Below, piece by piece: positions 1 through 7,439 of a DNA stretch of 8,058 nt (position 1 is the first letter of the stretch; every line of letters starts with the position of its first letter). Under the pieces are notes generated by a model. The model saw only the letters and a list, made by a program, of their open reading frames with translations, made no database searches and had not been told where the DNA came from. Origin of the DNA: Terriglobales bacterium (GTDB lineage: Bacteria > Acidobacteriota > Terriglobia > Terriglobales > Acidobacteriaceae); assembly GCA_015655365.1 (NCBI GenBank), contig JAATFE010000250.1, forward strand, positions 1 to 8,058, written 5' to 3'. The translations under genes and the position numbers were made by a program.

Positions 1-1955
1 TTCTGGAGGTTGCCCTGGATGTATTCGAGTTGCTCCTCCTTGGACTTGCGCACGGCCCAGGGCTTGAGACTCACGAAGAAGAAGCCCGAGTTCGTACTCT
101 GCACCTGAGTTAACAGCGAGAAGTTCGTGACGGCGATGACGCCTTCGATGCCGGGAGTCTTCAGCAGGGCATCGCTGATTTTCTGTTGCGCGGCGTCGGT
201 GCGCTGCGCCGAAGCGCCATCGGGAAGCTGGAGGGCAAGAAACATGTAGCCCTGATCTTCAGTAGGAATGAAGCCGCCGGGGAGGCTGTTCCCGAGGTAG
301 ACCGCGACAATGCCAACAAGGATGAGGCCGAGCATGGCGAAAGAAGATTTGTGAATCAGGATGCGCGAGAGGTGAACGAAACCGTCGGTGGTCTTGCCGA
401 AATACTTATTGAAAGAACCGAACCCCCTTTGAAGCAAGCTTTCCTTGCGGCCCTCCTGCCTGGGCTTGAGAAGAAGGGCGGCAAGGGCCGGAGACAGCGT
501 GAGCGCATTGAACGCGGAGATCAAAACCGAGATGGCGATGGTGACGGCAAATTGCTGATACATGCGCCCGGTGATGCCTGGAATGGCCGCGGTGGGAATG
601 AAGACAGCCGCAAGGATGAGTGCGATGGCGACCACAGGGCCGCCCACTTCTTCCATGGCCCGCTCGGTTGCCGCCTTGGGATCCATGCCCTGTTCCATAT
701 GGTGTTCGACAGCTTCGACCACGATGATGGCGTCGTCGACTACCAGTCCGATGGCAAGCACAAGACCGAACAGCGAGAGTGTGTTGATGGAAAAGCCGAG
801 CGCCGGAAAGATGATGAATGTGCCGATGAGCGAAACGGGAACGGCGAGCAGAGGAATCAGAGTGGCGCGCCAGCCCTGGAGAAAGATGAAGACGACGATG
901 ACGACCAGCCCCAACGCTTCAAGCAGCGTGAACAAGATCTCGCGAATGCCGGAGGTGACAGCCTTGGTGGTGTCCAGAGGAACGCTGTAGGCGATGCTCG
1001 AGGGGAAGGTGGCGGAGAGCTCTTTCATTCGTTGATTGACGGCCGCCGCCGTTTCCACGGCGTTGGAACCGGGGAGTTGGAAGATCGCCATCACACCCGA
1101 TGGCGCCTGATTATAGCGACCCGAAATTCCGTACGCCTGGTCTCCGAGTTCGACGCGCGCCACATCTCTGAGGTGAAGAATGGAGCCGTCCGGATTGGCG
1201 CGGAGGATGATGTTCTCGAACTCCTCCGGCTTGACCAGACGTCCCTGCGTGCGCACGGTGAATGTGAACTGCTGGCCGTTGGGAATTGGTTCCCCGCCAA
1301 TCTGGCCGGCCGGGTTGACGTTGTTTTGGGTCTGAATGGCTGCGATTACGTCGGTTGCCGTAACGCCGAGTTTTGCGAGCTTGTCGGGCTGCACCCAAAC
1401 GCGCAGCGCATACTGGCCCCCGAACACCTGCACGCGCGAAACTCCTTTGACGCGAGCGATCTGATCTTGCAGATTGATGATGGCGTAGTTCGTCAGAAAA
1501 TCCTGGCTCAGCTTGCCGCCGGGGGAATTGATGGCGATGAGCATGAGCGGCGACGTGAGAGCTTTCTGCACCGTCAGACCGGCGGCGGTTACCTGCGCGG
1601 GAAGCTGCGACTGCGCCTGGTCCACACGCAACTGCGCCAGAACCTGGTCGATATTGGGATCGGTTTTTACATCGAAATCCACGAACAACTGAACCACGCC
1701 GTTGTTGGCGCTGACAGAGCTCATGTAGATCATGTTGTCGACGCCATTCATCTGCTGCTCGATGGGCGTGGAGACCGCCTGGCTGACGGTCTTGGCGTCT
1801 GCGCCAGGGTAAGTGGCCGTGACAAGAATCTCAGGCGGAACGATGTTGGGGTATTGCGAGATCGGCAGCGTGAGCATGGAAACGACGCCAATCACCACGG
1901 TGATAATCGCGACGACAATCGCGACGATCGGCCGGCGGATGAAGAATTTCGACAT
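1..1955 (-). CDS. RND multidrug efflux transporter, AcrB/MexB-like (HAE1 family), 3'-truncated by window edge
   Basis: Inner-membrane proton/drug antiporter of a tripartite efflux pump. About 651 codons are visible without a stop; family members are about 1,050 residues, so roughly the last 40% lies beyond the left edge. The start MSKFFIRRPIVA is the classic RND opening, followed by TM1 and the periplasmic motifs SQYPNIVPPEI and YPGADAKTV. The TM4 proton-relay pair in GLVVDDAIIVVE falls at residues 407-408, the same numbering as Asp407/Asp408 of E. coli AcrB. FLQGWRATLIPLLAVPVSLIGTF marks TM2-TM3, and SGFFFVSLKPW lies in the second periplasmic half. The switch-loop segment (about 611-625) reads NFSLLTQVQSTNSG, with Leu614 where AcrB has Phe617 and about two extra residues, so substrate range may differ. 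The start lies 3 bp after the adaptor stop; a CAGG Shine-Dalgarno inside the adaptor's last codons sits 6 nt upstream, implying translational coupling. Substrates cannot be read from sequence. Confidence 0.96.
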   Translation of the reverse strand, partial: MSKFFIRRPIVAIVVAIITVVIGVVSMLTLPISQYPNIVPPEILVTATYPGADAKTVSQAVSTPIEQQMNGVDNMIYMSSVSANNGVVQLFVDFDVKTDPNIDQVLAQLRVDQAQSQLPAQVTAAGLTVQKALTSPLMLIAINSPGGKLSQDFLTNYAIINLQDQIARVKGVSRVQVFGGQYALRVWVQPDKLAKLGVTATDVIAAIQTQNNVNPAGQIGGEPIPNGQQFTFTVRTQGRLVKPEEFENIILRANPDGSILHLRDVARVELGDQAYGISGRYNQAPSGVMAIFQLPGSNAVETAAAVNQRMKELSATFPSSIAYSVPLDTTKAVTSGIREILFTLLEALGLVVIVVFIFLQGWRATLIPLLAVPVSLIGTFIIFPALGFSINTLSLFGLVLAIGLVVDDAIIVVEAVEHHMEQGMDPKAATERAMEEVGGPVVAIALILAAVFIPTAAIPGITGRMYQQFAVTIAISVLISAFNALTLSPALAALLLKPRQEGRKESLLQRGFGSFNKYFGKTTDGFVHLSRILIHKSSFAMLGLILVGIVAVYLGNSLPGGFIPTEDQGYMFLALQLPDGASAQRTDAAQQKISDALLKTPGIEGVIAVTNFSLLTQVQSTNSGFFFVSLKPWAVRKSKEEQLEYIQGNLQ

Positions 1956-1958
1956 GAA

Positions 1959-3185
1959 TTACCTGCTCGCGAGCTGTTTCGTCTGCGTGGAGGAAGCGGT
2001 ATGAAGATCAACCGATTGCGGACTGATCGGCGCGCCTTCGCGGAGCTTTTGAAGGTTGTCGACGACCACGAGCGATCCGCCGGGAAGACCGCTTTCGATA
2101 ACCCAGCTATCGCCATATTGAGGGCCGAGCGTGACATTGTTCACATGCACCGTGTTGTTGGCTGCGACGGTGTAGATCTGTTCCTGGCCCTGAAACTCTG
2201 TGACCGCAACCTGCGGAACCAGAATTGCGCCGTGAAGAGTTTCGGTCTCGGCTTTAACTCTTCCGAATTGGCCGGGGCGAAGGATGTTACCAGGATTTGG
2301 AAACGCGGCGGCGATGCGAATCGCTCCAGTTTGCGAGTTCAATTGCCTGTCGACAAAAACCACATAGCCCTTCTGCGGATAGGCTTCGCCGCTCGACAAA
2401 GTCAGCGTGAGAGGAATCTTCGATGCGCCATGGAGCAGGTCGCTATTGTTTCCGCCGACCCGCCTTGTCAACGCAAGATACTCACGATCGCTAATGGAGA
2501 AATAGACCTTGATCGGATCGAGTTGCGAAACCGAAGTGAGCACCGATTGAGTGCTGACAAGATTTCCAACCTGGGTGGTGGCCTGACCCGCCACGCCCGT
2601 AATCAACGAACGAACCTTGGTAAATTCGAGATTGAGATTCGCAGTCGACACCGCGGCTTGTGCGGTTCTCACGGCGGCTTCGGCTTGAGCCTTCTGCTGA
2701 ATCTCGTTATCGAGCTGGCTCCTGGCGATGGCGCGGGCTTCAGCCAACGGCGTGTCGCGGTTCACGTTGATCTGGGTGAGGGCGAGTTGTGCTTGAGCCT
2801 GTCCCAATTGTCCCTGCGCCTGCTGGAGCGAAGCCTCAAATGGACGGGGATCGATCTCGAACAGGACAGCGCCCTTTTCGACTTGAGAACCCTCGCGATA
2901 ATTCTGGCGAATCAAGTATCCGTTGGCCTGCGGCTGGATTTGAGCGTTGACATAACCATCGAGCGTGCCCACCCACTCACCGTTTATGGGCACATCGGTC
3001 TGCACAGCTTTTACGACAGAGGCTTTCATCACGGGATGAGCGCCGGAGGAATCGGCACGGACGTTCTTGCCGTAACCTGAAATCAATCCGACGCCAAGTG
3101 CAATGATTACTGCGAGAGAAGAGAGTGCAGCAATGTAAATGTAGAGGAGAGGCGTTTTGGCCTTTCGGCCAGAAAGAGTGGTCAT
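1959..3185 (-). CDS. RND efflux periplasmic adaptor subunit (membrane fusion protein, AcrA/MexA-like)
   Basis: This 408-residue protein bridges the RND pump to an outer-membrane channel across the periplasm. A hydrophobic segment at residues 13-37 (LLYIYIAALSSLAVIIALGV) gives an N-terminal inner-membrane anchor. There is no lipobox and no cysteine anywhere, so unlike AcrA and MexA it is probably not a lipoprotein. The first lipoyl half is at about 73-115 (GYLIRQNYREGSQVEKGAVL, FEIDPRPF). An alanine/glutamine-rich alpha-hairpin follows at about 116-190 (LQQAQGQLGQAQAQLALTQ). The second lipoyl half contains TKVRSLITGVAGQATTQVGN, then come the beta-barrel (IKVYFSISDREYLAL; ILRPGQFGRV) and the membrane-proximal domain. 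Length is normal for the family. The ATG is preceded by GGAG with 7-nt spacing. It is the first gene of the adaptor-pump operon, and its TAA is separated from the pump ATG by one in-frame TTC triplet. No regulator gene adjoins it, but a palindrome lies 57 bp upstream of the start. Confidence 0.95.
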   Translation of the reverse strand: MTTLSGRKAKTPLLYIYIAALSSLAVIIALGVGLISGYGKNVRADSSGAHPVMKASVVKAVQTDVPINGEWVGTLDGYVNAQIQPQANGYLIRQNYREGSQVEKGAVLFEIDPRPFEASLQQAQGQLGQAQAQLALTQINVNRDTPLAEARAIARSQLDNEIQQKAQAEAAVRTAQAAVSTANLNLEFTKVRSLITGVAGQATTQVGNLVSTQSVLTSVSQLDPIKVYFSISDREYLALTRRVGGNNSDLLHGASKIPLTLTLSSGEAYPQKGYVVFVDRQLNSQTGAIRIAAAFPNPGNILRPGQFGRVKAETETLHGAILVPQVAVTEFQGQEQIYTVAANNTVHVNNVTLGPQYGDSWVIESGLPGGSLVVVDNLQKLREGAPISPQSVDLHTASSTQTKQLASR

Positions 3186-3241
3186 ACTTTTTCTCCATTC
3201 AAGCGTGAATTGTTCTCATCGAGGGATCGTTCGCGCCGCGA

Positions 3242-3259
3242 GAGCACGTATGCGTGTTC
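3242..3259. promoter_or_regulatory. imperfect 18-bp palindrome upstream of efflux operon, candidate operator
   Basis: The plus-strand sequence GAGCACGTATGCGTGTTC has 7-bp arms with one mismatch around a 4-bp centre. It lies 57 bp upstream of the adaptor ATG, in the 296-bp gap where the efflux operon promoter must be if the operon has its own. Size and symmetry suit a dimeric repressor of the TetR or MarR type, which commonly control RND operons. No convincing -10/-35 pair was found around it and no regulator gene is in the window, so the operator role is inference. Confidence 0.3.
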
Positions 3260-3387
3260 AGCTTGGATGTGGCGATTGCGACGCCAGATTCAAAAAGATC
3301 GATTTCCTCGTCGCCGCGCACGCGTGTGCGGACGCAGGGAGGCTGCGCATGGATCGGGAATTCGGAGGGGTTGTGTCAATGCTGAAA

Positions 3388-3432
3388 GGGCGGACAGGAT
3401 TTTCTGCGGATGGAAGGAAAATTTTTCCGCCC
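3388..3432 (-). terminator. two-tier stem-loop downstream of the GH15 gene, possible terminator
   Basis: Arms GGGCGGA (3388-3394) and TCCGCCC (3426-3432) form a perfect 7-bp stem. Inside it ATTTTC (3399-3404) and GAAAAT (3417-3422) form a second 6-bp stem, with a 12-nt loop. The structure begins 49 nt after the glucosidase stop. On the minus strand it is followed only by TTTC, so it lacks a proper U-tract and would be a weak intrinsic terminator. It could instead be part of the efflux operon leader. Confidence 0.3.
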
Positions 3433-3481
3433 GCGCCGACAAAACGACCGGAGTGCGAGCAAGCAGTTCATCCCGTGCGAG

Positions 3482-5938
3482 TTACAACGCAGTTTCACTG
3501 GCTCCGATCGTCACTTCGACATTGTGGCCAAGCCACCGATCTGGGCCGAGCCAGTGGAAGGTCCACAATATTTTTCCGTTCTTCCGGTCCGTAGCAGCCT
3601 GAATATCGGCGCTATAGCCAGCGCTGCCCAGGCTGCGGCTGGGCGTGGTGTGGGTGGTCTGCCAACCGTCTGCCGACCAGATGAGCTCAAACTCGTTTTC
3701 GTCGAGAATGCGCAGGGTGTCACCCGCGGCAATCTTCTGGATGGGCCGAAGACGGCTGTAAACTTCCAGATCTTTGCGCAGTTTCTGTCGGCCCTCCGGC
3801 TCGCAGTAGCGCGCATAGAGCGGATCGATGCGGTCGAAAACTTTGCCGTCCATGGCCGAGCGCAGCAACTTGAGGTATTCGGCGTGAGCCCACACCAGCG
3901 GCACAGCCGATCCGGCCGGACGGCCAAGATGCAAGTTGGCGCCCGGCAAATCCGGCTCGTCCCACACCTGCTCGGGCAGCATTTGACCGCACGTCGCAAA
4001 GCCTTCGTAGGTTCGGATGAGCGGTGCAATATCCTTGCCCGCCGCAAGTTCGTAGTGAGCGCGTTCCCCGGTAAGCAGCGGCCATACGCGGCCCTGGCCC
4101 CAACCCTCATAAGGAGAACCGTCGGCCTGCTGGCCGTAGCCGTCCCAGTTGTAGCGCACCCAGCCGGGGCCCTGCGGCAAGCCGCGTTTCAGCACTGCGT
4201 CCACCACCTTCAGCGAATCCACAATCAATGGATCGTCGGCGCGCCGCACTCCGTAGCGCACCAGTTCCAGAAAGCCCGCGTCCACAATCTCCCGTGCTTC
4301 GAAAGCGTAGCGGGCGCCCGGTGGCCGGTTGGAAAGGACGAACATCTCCGAGCCGCAACTTTCGCAGGAATAAGCCGCGCCCTTTTCCGGCGGGCGGATG
4401 CGCATGTAGTGGCGGGGAACGGAGGGAAGCAGCACACCTTCGTTGGTCACCGTCCAGTCCTCGATATGACGCTCGATCCAGTCGGCGAACTCCTGAAGGA
4501 ACGTAGCCAGTTCCATGGAATCGTGAGCAAGGGCTATCTCTGCCGCACAGATCAGTCCCGCAATCACAGCCGCCAATGTGGACGGCGAATAACCCGCATT
4601 CTCTTCCCAGCGCTCCTGATGCGTGATGGGCGCGTGCCTGACCAGAAAGCCGACTGCACGTTCGACAAAGGGGAAGATGTCCATTGCAGTCAGCTCGTTG
4701 GCCTTCCAGAGCCTCCAGGTCAACATCAGAGGAAACGCTACCTCGTCGAGTTGAATCCCGGACCAGTACGGATGTCCATCCACCCAGAAGTTCTGCGCAA
4801 AGCCGCCATCGGGTTTTTGTGTGCAAGCCAGGTAGACGAGCGCCCGGCGAGCTGTTTCGGCCCGCCCACAAGCTAGTAACGCGGTCGCTGTTTGCACCAT
4901 GTCGCGGGTCCACACGAGGTGATAGCCGCCCAAGTCTTCGTCGCCTTTTACCTGTCCCCAGGGAATGGAAGCGGACGCCACGAATGCGCCAGAAAAGGTC
5001 TTATCCTCATGGGCAAGCAGCACGTTGTGGCTGGCCCGCATGAGCTTGCCGCCGTCTTCGGCGCGCGCTGCCAACCACTCGGGATTTGCCGCCCGCTGCC
5101 ACTGCTCAATGAACCGGTCGCGCTGCTGCGCGAAGGGCATGGCCAGCGAACTCACCGTTTTTTGCAGGGCAGTGTGGATCCCTTCGCCAAAGCCGATGGC
5201 CAGGGTGAACTCGCGCTTGCCGTTTTCGCACCCGGATTCCAGATTCAGCTCGCCCATCACGGCGACATTGCCGCCGCTGGCCGAACCAAACTCCCAGTCC
5301 ATGCGGAAGTTATCCACGATGTCGCGCCAGCCGTCGCTTGCGCCGACAAACCCGCAACCGACGCGCGAAAAGCCGCAAGTGGTGCTCATGGCCAAGGTCC
5401 ACTGGTTCTTCCATGCCAGCAACATCTTGTGGCCGGCAATGTCCACCGCACGCGCCGTGTTTCCGGCTCCGCCGCCGTCCAGATGCGGCGCGAGCAGCGC
5501 ATACACTTTCAACCGCGAAAGCAACTCCTCGCGGCCGTCCAGGCGCACGTGGATCAGCACCACGCTATGGTGAGGGTCGCAGACGATCTCCTTGGTCAAG
5601 GTGTATCGGCCCTCGGGATCGCGATTGATATAACGGACGCCCAGCGCTTCGGGGTGGATGTATTCAAAGCTCCACTGCAAGTCGCGCTTTTCCTCATGCG
5701 CAAATGTTTCGCCGTCGGTAACGAGGAACTCCATGTCGCGGACCTGGGCGCGGTCGATGGTGGGGAAGTAGATCTCGTTCAGAATGCCGTGGGATGTTGT
5801 GAACCAGACGCGGCTCGATGCCGAATAGGCGGTTCCGACGGCGTCTTTCACGCTCGATGTCCAGCGTGGCTCCAGACCGGGCGCGCCAAAGGCTTCGCCC
5901 TGCTGTTCAAGCCAACGGTATGAGTCCTTCTCGGTCAT
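3482..5938 (-). CDS. GH15 glucan 1,4-alpha-glucosidase (glucoamylase/glucodextranase type)
   Basis: An inverting exo-hydrolase that should release beta-D-glucose from the non-reducing ends of maltodextrin, starch or glycogen. Residues about 10-285 are the N-terminal beta-sandwich found in prokaryotic GH15 enzymes (GlucodextN type; GTAYSASSRVWFTTSHGILN). Residues about 296-695 are the (alpha/alpha)6 catalytic barrel. HLVWTRDM (340-347) supplies the substrate-binding Arg345/Asp346 equivalent to Arg54/Asp55 of fungal glucoamylase. ERWEENAGYSPST (442-454) carries the likely general acid Glu445, and PEQVWDE (655-661) the likely general base Glu656. A C-terminal beta-rich module (about 725-818; IWSADGWQTT, LGHNVEVTIG) resembles the one in ~800-residue proteobacterial homologues. 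No signal peptide is seen, so the enzyme is probably cytoplasmic. The ATG follows a GGGGGG-AAG Shine-Dalgarno with 7-nt spacing. The family also includes isomalto-dextran hydrolases and trehalases, so the exact linkage is open. It stands alone, with gaps of 241 and 296 bp. Confidence 0.95.
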   Translation of the reverse strand: MTEKDSYRWLEQQGEAFGAPGLEPRWTSSVKDAVGTAYSASSRVWFTTSHGILNEIYFPTIDRAQVRDMEFLVTDGETFAHEEKRDLQWSFEYIHPEALGVRYINRDPEGRYTLTKEIVCDPHHSVVLIHVRLDGREELLSRLKVYALLAPHLDGGGAGNTARAVDIAGHKMLLAWKNQWTLAMSTTCGFSRVGCGFVGASDGWRDIVDNFRMDWEFGSASGGNVAVMGELNLESGCENGKREFTLAIGFGEGIHTALQKTVSSLAMPFAQQRDRFIEQWQRAANPEWLAARAEDGGKLMRASHNVLLAHEDKTFSGAFVASASIPWGQVKGDEDLGGYHLVWTRDMVQTATALLACGRAETARRALVYLACTQKPDGGFAQNFWVDGHPYWSGIQLDEVAFPLMLTWRLWKANELTAMDIFPFVERAVGFLVRHAPITHQERWEENAGYSPSTLAAVIAGLICAAEIALAHDSMELATFLQEFADWIERHIEDWTVTNEGVLLPSVPRHYMRIRPPEKGAAYSCESCGSEMFVLSNRPPGARYAFEAREIVDAGFLELVRYGVRRADDPLIVDSLKVVDAVLKRGLPQGPGWVRYNWDGYGQQADGSPYEGWGQGRVWPLLTGERAHYELAAGKDIAPLIRTYEGFATCGQMLPEQVWDEPDLPGANLHLGRPAGSAVPLVWAHAEYLKLLRSAMDGKVFDRIDPLYARYCEPEGRQKLRKDLEVYSRLRPIQKIAAGDTLRILDENEFELIWSADGWQTTHTTPSRSLGSAGYSADIQAATDRKNGKILWTFHWLGPDRWLGHNVEVTIGASETAL

Positions 5939-6179
5939 TGATCTTCCCCCCGAATCCTACTCGACCTTTGGATGCACGGCAGCGCCTCTTGGTATCTCAG
6001 GTGAGGGCGTCTTCGGCTGTAGAATTTCCGTGAAATCCGGAGAGGGGCTGAGCCTCCGCCACAGGTTGAAAGTCCTCCGGTCCGGTTATTGCCGGTCTTG
6101 CATTTTACTGCCCCGGCTTTGAACTGCTAAGGCCTGCCGGGCCAGCGCCCAGACACGACAGGTTGGACTGCGAGATAGG

Positions 6180-7388
6180 CTACTGAAAGAGGGAGAGATC
6201 GATTGCGTCTCCCATCGTTTTATAGCCCGCGTCGTTTGGGTGAAGGTGGTCGCCGGAGTCAACCGCCGGAGAATACGTGGAAGGGTTGTTGGGATCGCGG
6301 GTGATCTTGTCGAAGTCGATGACGGCATCGAATGTCCCGCTGGTCCTGATCCAGGTATTCACAGCCTGGCGAATCTGTTCTCCTGCTTCCGAAGCATACC
6401 CCGCACCTGCATAGGGAGCGATGGTGGCGCCGTAGACCTTGATTCCGTGCTCGTGCGCGCGCATTGCCATTTGAGAAAAAGCGAGAATCAACTCCTGGGA
6501 TGTGATGACGTCCGTGGGATCGTTCGGCTTGGCAGAGTGTCCGATATCGTTGATGCCTTCAAAGAGGATAAGGTACTTCACGCCGCTTTGCGCGAGCACG
6601 TCGCGATCGAATCGGGCGATGGCGTTGGGGCCGGCTTTGTCGTGAAGGATGCGGTTGCCGCTGATGCCGAGGTTCAGAACAGAGACATTTGCCGTTTTCT
6701 TGTTGGCAAGCAATCGCTGTGCGAGGATGTCTGGCCAGCGGTGATTGGTGTCCCTGGTGGACTTTGCGCCATCGGTAATGGAATCGCCAAACGCAACAAT
6801 GGCGGCCGGTGCAACGTTCGCCACGCTCACATCGACGCCCTTGACAAAGCACCACTGGAAGAACGGCCGGGGAGCAGGCAAAATGGCGGCGGCAGTGTCG
6901 TCTCCGGACGCCACATAGTTTGTCGACTGGGCCAGTGGATGGCAGGTGGTCTGTTCAATATGCTGCTCCGGAATATAGACGCTGACGACAAGATCTGACA
7001 GCGCACCGGCGTGCATGGACACGGGATCGCTGAAGATCATTCCACCGGCGGGAATGAGGACCTGCGGCTGTCCGCCGAAGGTGAGGGCGTGATCGGTGTT
7101 CGGCTGAATGGCTCCATTGCCTGCGCTCAATGCAAGATGCGCGTTGGCTACGATGAGCTGGTCTTTGCCGAACTCGTTGGTTAGCCGCACACGAACCGCG
7201 TCTCCGCCGAGAGAGATGTGGACGATGTTGCGAAATGTCGTATTTGCGGGAGAAGGCTGCCCGAGGTTTACGGCGTTCCCTATGGGCGCGGCTGCCCAGG
7301 TTCCTACCCAATTCGGGCGGTTCGCTTGCGCAAGCGCCAGAGTTTCACTAAGAGTCAAAAGGACAATTGCAATAGGTGTGATTCTCAT
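6180..7388 (-). CDS. secreted SGNH/GDSL-family esterase, XynE-like
   Basis: A 402-residue exported serine esterase, probably removing acetyl or other acyl groups from polysaccharide. Residues 1-22 look like a Sec signal peptide, with ALA or AQA before the likely cut at residue 20 or 22. An N-terminal beta-rich accessory domain (about 25-190) begins VGTWAAAP and contains TTFRNIVHISLGG and VRVRLTNEFG, typical of XynE-like SGNH proteins. The catalytic SGNH domain follows: block I GDSITDG with nucleophile Ser203; block II LGISGNRIL with oxyanion Gly near 241-244; block III GIND with Asn280; block V DHLHPND with Asp380 and His383. Cys149 and Cys180 are the only cysteines and could form a disulfide in the periplasm. 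Upstream of the ATG there is only GGCGGA, too close for a normal Shine-Dalgarno, and no other in-frame start is evident. The ester substrate cannot be decided from sequence. Confidence 0.93.
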   Translation of the reverse strand: MRITPIAIVLLTLSETLALAQANRPNWVGTWAAAPIGNAVNLGQPSPANTTFRNIVHISLGGDAVRVRLTNEFGKDQLIVANAHLALSAGNGAIQPNTDHALTFGGQPQVLIPAGGMIFSDPVSMHAGALSDLVVSVYIPEQHIEQTTCHPLAQSTNYVASGDDTAAAILPAPRPFFQWCFVKGVDVSVANVAPAAIVAFGDSITDGAKSTRDTNHRWPDILAQRLLANKKTANVSVLNLGISGNRILHDKAGPNAIARFDRDVLAQSGVKYLILFEGINDIGHSAKPNDPTDVITSQELILAFSQMAMRAHEHGIKVYGATIAPYAGAGYASEAGEQIRQAVNTWIRTSGTFDAVIDFDKITRDPNNPSTYSPAVDSGDHLHPNDAGYKTMGDAIDLSLFQ

Positions 7389-7394
7389 TCCGCC

Positions 7395-7400
7395 ATTTTA
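7395..7400 (-). promoter_or_regulatory. possible -10 element (TAAAAT) directly before the esterase ATG
   Basis: On the minus strand TAAAAT matches TATAAT at 5 of 6 bases and ends 6 nt before the esterase ATG. Transcription from it would begin at or next to the start codon and give a leaderless mRNA, which would fit the poor Shine-Dalgarno. The hexamer 17 bp upstream (CTGCGA) is a poor -35, so support is weak. Confidence 0.22.
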
Positions 7401-7439
7401 ATGCGCTTTGAGTCCCCTCGCAGCCATTGCATCGTCGGG

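Noticed and set aside
186..3080. 964-codon open frame on the plus strand across both efflux genes
   Set aside because: Its codons are exact reverse complements of the codons of the two minus-strand genes, which share one frame. It stays open only because TTA, CTA and TCA are rare in those genes. Its product is charged and low-complexity, while the minus strand gives clear RND and adaptor proteins.
3317..3330. CGCAC-GCGT-GTGCG short palindrome
   Set aside because: Only a 5-bp stem in GC-rich DNA with no T-run or positional logic; likely chance.
3374..3379. Perfect TTGACA -35 hexamer on the minus strand upstream of the efflux operon
   Set aside because: At 16-18 bp spacing no sequence resembling TATAAT follows (CGATCC at 17 bp).
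3410..5923. Long plus-strand open frames (488 and 343 codons) opposite the GH15 gene
   Set aside because: Again codon-aligned antisense shadows; the minus-strand GH15 reading carries all catalytic motifs.
6043..6056. GGGGCTGAG string suggesting a TPP riboswitch
   Set aside because: The other conserved TPP segments (CUGAU, GGGUAAUACC-like, GCGUAGGGA) are absent nearby and no thiamine gene follows.
6240..6998. 252-codon plus-strand open frame opposite the SGNH esterase
   Set aside because: Codon-aligned antisense of a gene with intact GDS, GIND and DxxH blocks.
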